Of a DNA stretch of 27,914 nucleotides, positions 22,695 to 27,914 are shown one piece after another; position 1 is the first letter of the stretch; each line of letters starts with the position of its first letter. Under the pieces are notes generated by a model that did no database searches, had not been told where the DNA came from, and was given only the letters and a program-made list of their open reading frames with translations. Made by a program: the position numbers and the translations under genes. Source of the DNA: DATEAV01 sp964575425 (GTDB lineage Bacteria; Chloroflexota; Anaerolineae; Anaerolineales; E44-bin32); NCBI GenBank assembly GCA_964575425.1, contig CAZNRD010000035.1, forward strand, positions 1 to 27,914, in the 5' to 3' direction.

Positions 22695-23042
22695 ATGCGG
22701 TTTGCCCTCGTCCTTGCACTGCTTGTGTGCATCGCCGGGCTCGTCCTTGCCTTCCAGAACCCCGGGGCCGCCCGCGTGTCATTCCTGGCGTGGCAGTTTG
22801 AGAGCTCGCTTGCTTTGGTGCTGCTCATCGCCTTTGGAGCCGGCATTCTCGCGGGCATGCTCCTCATGCTTCCGGGGCGCATCCGCGCTGGCCTGACGGC
22901 CTCCAGTCGACGACGGGAGCTGGACGAAGTCAGCCGGAAACTCACCGAATGCGAGGCCAGGCTGGCCAGGGCTGAGGCGGCCGTGACGAGTCTGAGCGCG
23001 CCGAAGCCTGATGAAACCGCGAAATCCGCCCCCACGAATTGA
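22695..23042 (+). CDS. LapA (DUF1049)-like small membrane protein
   Basis: A 115-residue protein with ATG 22695 behind AAGGAGG. Two helices, FALVLALLVCIAGLVLAFQN and LALVLLIAFGAGILAGMLLM, are joined by a short loop with the LapA-type AFQNPGAARVSFLAWQFE pattern. A cytoplasmic coiled coil follows (RRRELDEVSRKLTECEARLA) and a disordered tail. LapA-domain proteins assist envelope assembly in Gram-negatives; in other phyla their role is not established, so only the domain is assigned. Confidence 0.75.
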   Translation: MRFALVLALLVCIAGLVLAFQNPGAARVSFLAWQFESSLALVLLIAFGAGILAGMLLMLPGRIRAGLTASSRRRELDEVSRKLTECEARLARAEAAVTSLSAPKPDETAKSAPTN

Positions 23043-23395
23043 GCCACGCTTCTTGCAGGAGGTGGGGAGGCGTCTCCAATACCTGCATGCTTCCGGCGTT
23101 GGCACCTCGGCGACCGCACCTGGCAGGATTGCGACGCAGAAGGGGGCGCGTGCAAAGACATGGCCCGGTTACCAGCACCGGGCCATGCGCGTGCCAGGAT
23201 GCCAAGGCCGACCCGCCCAGCCGGAAGCCATTCGCTAGGCATCTACCTGCTCGCGGCGCAAGTCCTACGACCGGCTTGCGCCCGTACGGACCGAGTGCCG
23301 CCATCATCCAGCCATCCGGCTTGATTGATGCCGCCTGGATCTGACTTCAGGCCGCCGGCGTTTGGTCGGCTCCCCAGCCCTGTGTGTCGGTCCCG
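23043..23395. other. Non-coding region with one perfect hairpin
   Basis: This 353-base gap separates the LapA-like gene (plus) from the Pro-rich gene (minus, convergent). No protein-like frame is seen. Its only structure is the 11-bp hairpin at 23159-23187. Confidence 0.5.
23159..23187. repeat. Perfect 11-bp inverted repeat
   Basis: CATGGCCCGGT and ACCGGGCCATG are exact complements around a 7-base loop (TACCAGC). It lies between two convergent genes, so it could act as a bidirectional terminator, although no T-run follows on either strand. Confidence 0.55.
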
Positions 23396-23887
23396 CTACT
23401 TCTTCGGCCTGACGTAGCTCGCGAGCACCTTCTGAATCACCACCTTCTCATCGTAGGTCAGATTGGGAAGGCCTGCCACCGGGGGCCCCGAATAGACCGC
23501 CTTGCGGTCATCCACCAAGTGCTCAAGCTTGGCCTTCTTCAACAGGCTCCAGGGAGGCATCTTGAGTTCCTCGGCCGCCTTGTAGATGACGTTGATGATG
23601 TCCTGATTCGTCTTACCCTCGAGGTCCGGCCGTGCCTGCTTGGGCTGCGCGGGCGCTCCCGGGGCAGTATCCGTCGGCAGCGCGCCGGGCGCCTTGCCGG
23701 GGGTCACCGCCCCGGGCGCCGGGGGCTTCGGCACACCGGCCTTGGGCGCCGGCGCAGAAGGCGTCTTGGCCTTGACGGGCGGAACGAAGTCGCGGTCTTT
23801 TCTGGCAGCTGTTGTAGGTGAGGGCTTGGTGACGGGCTTTGAGGGTGCAGGCTTCTTCGGCGTGGGTTTCTTGAATATTGGCGGCAT
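23396..23887 (-). CDS. Pro/Ala/Lys-rich protein with a small C-terminal domain, unknown function
   Basis: A 163-residue protein starting at ATG 23887 with AGGAGG eleven bases upstream. Residues 1 to about 90 are low-complexity and disordered (MPPIFKKPTPKKPAPSKPVT, then PAPGAVTPGKAPGALPTDTA). From about residue 90 a compact domain appears: GKTNQDIINVIYKAAEELKM, PPWSLLKKAKLEHLVDDRKA, YSGPPVAGLPNLTYDEKVVI, then a final helix. The domain looks conserved (TNQD..N..YKAA, YSGP.V..LPNLT), but I cannot name it. There is no signal peptide. It is divergent from the 24265 gene and has its own promoter-like sequence. Confidence 0.75.
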   Translation of the reverse strand: MPPIFKKPTPKKPAPSKPVTKPSPTTAARKDRDFVPPVKAKTPSAPAPKAGVPKPPAPGAVTPGKAPGALPTDTAPGAPAQPKQARPDLEGKTNQDIINVIYKAAEELKMPPWSLLKKAKLEHLVDDRKAVYSGPPVAGLPNLTYDEKVVIQKVLASYVRPKK

Positions 23888-23982
23888 GATGGTATTCCTC
23901 CTCTTTGCGCGGCCGCTGCGTGCGCTTCTGCTTGGCTCATGCCTCCTCGTCCCTGCGGGGCTTGAGGCCCTTGCTTAAGCTA

Positions 23983-23991
23983 AGTCTAGCA
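23983..23991 (-). promoter_or_regulatory. Extended -10 promoter of the Pro-rich protein gene
   Basis: On the minus strand TGCTAGACT matches TGnTAnnnT. A perfect TTGACA (24018-24013) is also upstream but 24 bases away, too far for a standard promoter. The gap 23888-24264 otherwise holds only promoter sequence. Confidence 0.4.
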
Positions 23992-24167
23992 TCAATCCAA
24001 CGGCCGCGCAACTGTCAACAACCCGATCACCGTATCCGTCGACTTGCACGGACGGGGCAGATGCTGGATAGCAGGGGGCGACAGTCATGGGGGCCTGAGG
24101 AGCTTGGCCGTGGTCTTGCGTTCAGACACCCAACGTGGGGCCTACTCTGCCTGTTCGTGAAATGGCC

Positions 24168-24173
24168 TATAAT
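24168..24173 (+). promoter_or_regulatory. Candidate -10 box of the DhaL-like gene
   Basis: A perfect TATAAT, 91 bases before ATG 24265, which leaves room for a leader. No good -35 is seen. Confidence 0.4.
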
Positions 24174-24264
24174 AGCGGTGTCATTTGGGCCGGCATCCGG
24201 CGGCAAGCCTCGGGGATCCACTTGAGGCAGCGGATACCAGGGAGGCAAGGAGGAGGGACGGATC

Positions 24265-24903
24265 ATGGCTGCCAAGCAAGTCAACCTGGCGAAAGTCTTC
24301 CAGTCCGTGGCCGCGGCACTGGCCGAGAACCGCGAGGTCCTCAACCAGGCCGATGCCTACAACCACGACCACGGCGACAACGTCGTTGAGGTCTTTGAGG
24401 TGGTCACCCAGGCGATGAAGGAGCGAAAGGGCGCATCGGCGGCCGATCAGCTCGCCTACGCAAGCGAGCTGCTGCGGCGGCGCCAGAGTGGATCGGCCAA
24501 GTACTACGCCGGCGGCCTGTCGCAGGCGGCGCAGCAGTTCAAGGGGAAGAAGGTGACCTCCGACAATGTCATGCAGCTCGTGCAGACGCTGCTCGCCGGA
24601 GGCCAGGAGCCTTCAGCCCCAGTGGCGCCCGCCGCAGGACCGGACCTGCTCACCGCGCTGCTGGGCGGCGCGAGCGGGCAGGGCGCAGCGGGCGAGCAGC
24701 CTGGCATTGACGTCGGCAGCCTGGTGAATGCCGGCATGGCCTATCTGAGCGCGAAGGGCAGCGGGCAGAGCGACATGCAGGCGCTGATGGGCGCGCTGAT
24801 GACGGCGGCTCAGGGCGGGAACGCGCCGCACCGGGCGCAGTCCGGCGCTCTGATCATGAACGCGCTGCTGCAGGCTGTTGGAGGGGCGTCGGCGCGCAGG
24901 TGA
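24265..24903 (+). CDS. DAK2/DhaL-like domain protein
   Basis: A 212-residue protein, close to DhaL length, starting at ATG 24265 behind GGAGGAGGGA. Near the N-terminus LNQADAYNHDHGDNVVEVFE (Asp30, Asp35, His36, Asp38) corresponds to the Asp-rich metal and nucleotide site of DAK2 domains (GDGDHG). The rest is helical and rich in Ala and Gly (SGSAKYYAGGLSQAAQQFKG, LLTALLGGASGQGAAGEQPG, QALMGALMTAAQGGNA). DhaL transfers phosphate to dihydroxyacetone using ADP and a PTS donor, and the related FakA works with DegV proteins. With ptsHI and degV both in the window either link is imaginable, but the site is altered and the middle is poorly conserved, so only the domain is assigned. Confidence 0.6.
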   Translation: MAAKQVNLAKVFQSVAAALAENREVLNQADAYNHDHGDNVVEVFEVVTQAMKERKGASAADQLAYASELLRRRQSGSAKYYAGGLSQAAQQFKGKKVTSDNVMQLVQTLLAGGQEPSAPVAPAAGPDLLTALLGGASGQGAAGEQPGIDVGSLVNAGMAYLSAKGSGQSDMQALMGALMTAAQGGNAPHRAQSGALIMNALLQAVGGASARR

Positions 24904-25117
24904 GGCCCGCCCGCGCGCGACCACCGCGGTGAGAGAACGGCCCGCCGAGCCCATAGCCTTGCGCCTCTTGATGCGAAGAAGCAGGCCGTAGGGCCGTGCG
25001 GGAACGAGCGGACGTTCCGACGCATTGCGGCTCGGCGCGGCCCACTCTCGCCTTTGCCCGGATCGTGATGGTCTGCTCTGTGCCACGCCTTTCCGCCACT
25101 CCTGGGGAGGCAATGCG

Positions 25118-25504
25118 ATGCGGCTGCTGATGGTGGCCGTCTGTGTCTTCCTGATGCTCCACGGCCTCATCCACCTGATGGGCGCGGCGGCATACCTGCG
25201 GCTGGCCGAAATTCCGCAGCTCCCCTACAAGACCACTGTCCTGGGCGGCCGGGTGGACCTCGGGGCCGGCGGCACAGCGGTCTACGGCGCTCTCTGGGGG
25301 ATCGCCGCGATCGCCTTCCTTGTTTGCGGCATTGGTCTTCTGCTCGGCGCGAGTTGGGGGCAGCCGCTCCTCGTCGGCGTCACACTGTTCTCGCTTGTCC
25401 TCACCGCACTGGACTGGAAAGTCGCCTACGCCGGCGCCGTCATCGACGCGATCATCTTGCTGGCGCTGCGGCTCGTCCCGCGCCTGGGCAGCGTCGTTCG
25501 CTGA
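25118..25504 (+). CDS. Small four-helix membrane protein
   Basis: A 128-residue protein beginning at ATG 25118 behind GGGGAGG; an upstream extension of the frame is unlikely because it lacks a ribosome site. Four hydrophobic helices are visible: LMVAVCVFLMLHGLIHLMGA, TAVYGALWGIAAIAFLVCGI, PLLVGVTLFSLVLTALDW and AVIDAIILLALRLV. The N-terminal LMLHGLIHLMGAAAYLRLAE with its paired His recalls small uncharacterised membrane proteins, but no function is known. Its end lies 16 bases from the convergent folK gene. Confidence 0.7.
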   Translation: MRLLMVAVCVFLMLHGLIHLMGAAAYLRLAEIPQLPYKTTVLGGRVDLGAGGTAVYGALWGIAAIAFLVCGIGLLLGASWGQPLLVGVTLFSLVLTALDWKVAYAGAVIDAIILLALRLVPRLGSVVR

Positions 25505-25520
25505 GCCACGCAGCCACGCC

Positions 25521-26045
25521 TCAGCCCGACGCGACGATAAGGCGCGCCAGCGCCTGCGTCACCTCCGGGCGCGCGGTGATCGGCGCGCCGGCGCGCTTGC
25601 GCGCCGCGATGGCGCCCAGGGTCTCGCCCGTCTCCGGATAAGGGAAATCGGGCGCGAGCTCGGCCAGGGTGAGAGCGAGGTAGGGGCGCGTGAGGATGTC
25701 GGGGTCGGGCAGACGCAGAGTCGGGGTGTCGACCACGCGGCGGCCCAGCAGGCACAGGTCGAGGTCGATGGTGCGCGGCGCATAGCGGTCGCCGCTGCGC
25801 ACGCGGCCGAGGTCCGATTCAATCTGGCGCAGCCGCAGGCGGATCTCTTCCGGCGGCAGCTCGGTCTCGATGAAGACAGCAGCGTTCAGAAAATCAGGGG
25901 CCGGGCGTGGGCCCACGGCCGGCGTCTGGTACACGGCGGACACGGCCCGCAGCCTGCCGATCTCCCGCAGCCGCGCCAGGGCAGCCGGCAAGTTCCGCTC
26001 GGGTTCGATGTTCGAGCCGAGCGAGACGAAGGCGGGTTCAACCAA
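25521..26045 (-). CDS. folK: 2-amino-4-hydroxy-6-hydroxymethyldihydropteridine pyrophosphokinase (HPPK)
   Basis: A 174-residue enzyme that transfers pyrophosphate from ATP to the pterin alcohol, a step of folate synthesis. Motifs are FVSLGSNIEPERNL, VSAVYQTPAVGPRPAPDFLN, IESDLGRVRSGDRYAPRTID with the metal ligands in IDLDL, and LPDPDILTRPYLALTLAEL. The domain begins right after the folB stop. The likely start is TTG 26045, overlapping the folB stop as TTGGTTGA; an alternative TTG at 26090 would add a 15-residue extension (MPAPSASKSNARPAT) with no family support. It is the last gene of the folM-like, folB, folK operon. Confidence 0.93.
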   Translation of the reverse strand: MVEPAFVSLGSNIEPERNLPAALARLREIGRLRAVSAVYQTPAVGPRPAPDFLNAAVFIETELPPEEIRLRLRQIESDLGRVRSGDRYAPRTIDLDLCLLGRRVVDTPTLRLPDPDILTRPYLALTLAELAPDFPYPETGETLGAIAARKRAGAPITARPEVTQALARLIVASG

Positions 26046-26406
26046 AGTCGCCGGCCTGGCGTTCGATTTCGACGCCGACGGAGCGGGCAAAGCGAAGCGC
26101 GCCGGGCTTCTCGACCCGCACCCGAACGCGGCGTACGCCGGGCTCGCTCAGACACAGATGGGCGATGTCGGCTGCCAGTGCCTCGATGGTGTAGCGCGCG
26201 CTGTGCTCGACGTGTTCGATGATCTTCTTTGTGATTGTGCGGTAGTTGACGGTGTCGTCGATGGCGTCACTGTGCCCGGCGCGCGACAGGTCGGCGAAGA
26301 GGGTGAGGTTGACGAGGATGTCCTGCGGTTTGTCGCGCTCCCAATCGTTGATGCCAACGATGCCGCGCAGCAGAAGGTCCTGGATATTGATGCGGTCTTC
26401 GCTCAT
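26038..26406 (-). CDS. folB: Dihydroneopterin aldolase
   Basis: A 122-residue enzyme that converts dihydroneopterin to the hydroxymethyl pterin used by HPPK. ATG 26406 starts MSEDRINIQDLLLRGIVGIN. Characteristic residues are GIVGINDWERDKPQDILVNL (catalytic Glu in the DWER segment), DTVNYRTITKKIIEHVE, YTIEALAADIAHLCL and RVRVEKPGALRFARSVGVEI with the conserved Lys in EKPGA. It starts 7 bases after the upstream reductase's stop and overlaps folK, so translation is coupled. Confidence 0.94.
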   Translation of the reverse strand: MSEDRINIQDLLLRGIVGINDWERDKPQDILVNLTLFADLSRAGHSDAIDDTVNYRTITKKIIEHVEHSARYTIEALAADIAHLCLSEPGVRRVRVRVEKPGALRFARSVGVEIERQAGDFG

Positions 26407-26413
26407 GCGCGCC

Positions 26414-27154
26414 TCAGGTGAGATGGCGCCCGCCGTCGAGGTGCAGGATGGCGCCTGTGATGAAATCGGGGCCGGTCAGCAGGAAGAGCAAGGCGTGGAC
26501 GACCTCCTCGACGCGCCCCCAGCGGGCGAGGGGCACCTCTGCGATGAGGGCCGGGTCGGGTTCGCTGGCGCCGGGCGGGGGCAGGATGGCGCCGAGGGCA
26601 AGGCCGTTGACTCGGATGGCCGGCGCCAGGGCCACGGCCAGGCTGCGCGTCATTGAGGCCAGGGCGGCCTTGGCGGTGGTGTACGGGAAGTGGTCCGCGC
26701 CCGGGCGCAGGGCCCGCCAATCGAGCAGGTTGACAATGGCGCCGGGCCGGCCGCTGCGGTGACGGGCGAAGGCCTGCGAGAGCAGGAAGGGGGCGGTCAG
26801 GTTGATCGCGAGGTGGCGCTGCCAATCCGCTAGGTCAGTTTCCAGGGCTCCGATCGGCTCGAAGATGGAGGCGCTGTTGACCAGGAGGTCGATTTCCCCG
26901 AGTGCTTCGACGGCGCGCTCGACGAGGGACGCTGCCTGGGCTGGCTGCGCCAGGTCGGCCTGGAGCGCGACGGCACGGCCGCCGGCCTGGCGAATCCCTT
27001 CCACGAGGGTTTCGGCTTCGGACGCCGATGCGCCGTAGTGAACCGCCACGGCCGCGTCGCGCGAGGCGAGCGCCTCGGCAAAGGCTCGCCCCAGCCGCCG
27101 GCCTGCGCCGGTGACCAGGGCCGTGTGACCGCTCAGATCTGACTCCGATGCCAC
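26414..27154 (-). CDS. Pteridine reductase-like SDR (FolM/PTR1 type)
   Basis: A 246-residue short-chain dehydrogenase, first gene of the folate operon. Its cofactor motif is TGAGRRLG (15-22), the TGx3RxG form of pteridine reductase 1 and FolM rather than the usual TGx3GxG. NSASIFEP replaces the NNAG motif. The catalytic set is Asp in NLLDWRALRPG (where most SDRs have Ser) plus Tyr and Lys in YTTAKAAL, again the PTR1 pattern. PTR1 and FolM reduce dihydropterins or dihydrofolate with NADPH, and adjacency to folB and folK supports a role in pterin reduction. GTG 27154 lies 7 bases after a TACAAT box, so the mRNA is probably leaderless; a GTG at 27190 is an alternative that would include the -10 in the coding region. 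Confidence 0.85.
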   Translation of the reverse strand: MASESDLSGHTALVTGAGRRLGRAFAEALASRDAAVAVHYGASASEAETLVEGIRQAGGRAVALQADLAQPAQAASLVERAVEALGEIDLLVNSASIFEPIGALETDLADWQRHLAINLTAPFLLSQAFARHRSGRPGAIVNLLDWRALRPGADHFPYTTAKAALASMTRSLAVALAPAIRVNGLALGAILPPPGASEPDPALIAEVPLARWGRVEEVVHALLFLLTGPDFITGAILHLDGGRHLT

Positions 27155-27160
27155 ACTTGT

Positions 27161-27166
27161 ATTGTA
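27161..27166 (-). promoter_or_regulatory. -10 box of the folate operon, leaderless arrangement
   Basis: On the minus strand TACAAT is followed by ACAAGT and then GTG at 27154. The expected transcription start therefore coincides with the start codon. No Shine-Dalgarno is present. Confidence 0.5.
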
Positions 27167-27342
27167 ACCTTGCCCAGCCAACGGCTGCACAGCAGGGAGC
27201 AGGCGTCCGCGCTGGCCGTCTCGTGGCTGGCGCGGAGGAGGTGGCTACGGATCGTTACGGGGGGCATGGGGGCGGGACTTACATCCTCGCACAGCACCCC
27301 CGACCGGAGGGAGGGGGCATGCCCCCATGCCCCCCGATACCC

Positions 27343-27392
27343 CCCATTCCCCCACCCCCTAAAGCGGCGGCTGATGCGACGGGCACAGGATG
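27343..27392. repeat. Dispersed 50-bp direct repeat, copy 1
   Basis: It shares CCCATTCC, AAAGCGGCGGCTGATG and CACAGGATGG in the same order and spacing with 27572-27621; the differences are scattered substitutions. Copies are 229 bases apart. Confidence 0.7.
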
Positions 27393-27571
27393 GCCTCATC
27401 CGCCGCGCCTGAATGGGGCAGCGTGGTCTCTCGGCCGCTGGGCGCCGCGGAGCGCGTGGGACGATGCGGCAGTCGCGCGGCGGATCGATGTAGTGAATCC
27501 GGGGTTTGCCTCATGCGCAGTCTGCCGATGGGATGGAGGCGGACCTCGGTCGGGGCGAGCTGTCCCGGGGC

Positions 27572-27621
27572 CCCATTCCGCCTTCCCGAAAGCGGCGGCT
27601 GATGGGGCGAACACAGGATGG
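27572..27621. repeat. Dispersed 50-bp direct repeat, copy 2
   Basis: Second copy of the repeat at 27343-27392, with the core AAAGCGGCGGCTGATG and CACAGGATGG. Confidence 0.7.
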
Positions 27622-27674
27622 GGCGGTGAACCCCGAATCTTGGGCAGGATCGGACCCTCGGGATTGTGGGGAGG

Positions 27675-27860
27675 CTACGTCCATGGCTGCAGAGCCGCGA
27701 TGTACTGCGATGGTGCTCGGTAGCCAATCGACGAGTGCCTCCTGACGTTGTTGTAGTAGACCATCCTTTCGGCCACAAGTTGCGTCAGCTCGGATACGCT
27801 GTGTGCGTCGAGCAGCAGCGACCCCCGCCTCAGCTGTATGTCGTCAGACCAAACGAGACA
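27675..27860 (-). pseudogene. C-terminal remnant of an IS3/IS481-like transposase
   Basis: The minus-strand frame is open for 61 codons and ends at TAG 27675-27677. It encodes ELTQLVAERMVYYNNVRRHS followed by SIGYRAPSQYIAALQPW. The YNN.RRHSSIGYR.PSQY pattern is the C-terminal end of the rve (DDE) integrase core in IS3- and IS481-type transposases, just after the catalytic Glu region. A TAG at 27861-27863 and loss of similarity before about SLLLDAHSV show that the rest of the gene is missing here. Sequence beyond 27860 is AT-rich and unlike its surroundings. The family is recognised by pattern only. Confidence 0.75.
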
Positions 27861-27914
27861 CTACTGAATATCGCATAATATAGGTACATTGCTAGAACAA
27901 CTCGGCCTGCCTCC

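Larger units (their letters stand above)
27191..27674. other. Non-coding, repeat-containing GC-rich region
   Basis: No protein-like frame is seen in these 484 bases. They contain C- and G-runs, the palindrome GGGGGCATGCCCCC (27313-27326), and a 50-base direct repeat (27343-27392 and 27572-27621). A transposase remnant follows, so this may be degraded mobile DNA. Confidence 0.5.

Noticed and set aside
1..27914. CRISPR array
   Set aside because: No regularly spaced identical repeats of 23-40 bases were found; the only repeats are the WD40 coding repeats, the attC-like sites and the pairs listed.

Overview
This is a GC-rich stretch (roughly two thirds G+C by eye) of bacterial chromosome. No gene settles the taxonomy, but several traits fit a Chloroflexota (Anaerolineae-like) genome: Thr/Pro-rich linkers in secreted lipoproteins, a giant WD40 lipoprotein whose N-terminus resembles proteins of that group, many small membrane proteins, and a DegV protein. 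That assignment is inference. Five loci carry an apparent frameshift or in-frame stop (near 80, 1590, 8315, 15460 and 19940). Two sit in or next to G runs, so some may be assembly errors rather than real gene decay.

Layout. 1-1841: end of an Ala/Gly-rich protein, two small membrane proteins and a frameshifted coiled-coil gene; these could be tail-type accessory genes. 2019-4299: a DegV fatty-acid-binding protein, divergent from a secreted SdrD_B-type lipoprotein. 4460-8648: a tight plus-strand unit of a glycyl radical enzyme, its radical-SAM activase and an FMN split-barrel protein (frameshifted), converging on an internally duplicated membrane protein (8606-9424). 9709-12712: a beta-hydroxyacid dehydrogenase and a CHASE4-HAMP-PAS-GGDEF diguanylate cyclase. 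12853-17797 (minus): ptsH, ptsI and a WD40-repeat lipoprotein interrupted by TAA. 18034-18108: tRNA-Pro(GGG). 18226-19272: a KynB-like cyclase and a small membrane protein.

19273 to about 21620 looks like a short array of integron gene cassettes without an integrase (a CALIN). It begins exactly at a G^TTGGGC site formed by the stop codon of the preceding gene, G+C drops at that base, and attC-like inverted repeats follow each of three small genes: a HEPN-like protein, an AlkD-like DNA glycosylase and a PH-like protein. This is the strongest unexpected structure in the window.

21726-25504: membrane proteins, a LapA-like protein, a Pro/Ala-rich protein and a DhaL/DAK2-like protein. 25521-27154 (minus): a folate/pterin operon, FolM/PTR1-like reductase then folB then folK, with a probable leaderless start. 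27191-27914: non-coding, repeat-containing DNA ending in a truncated transposase.

Promoters recur as extended -10 boxes (TGnTAnnnT) with poor -35 elements.
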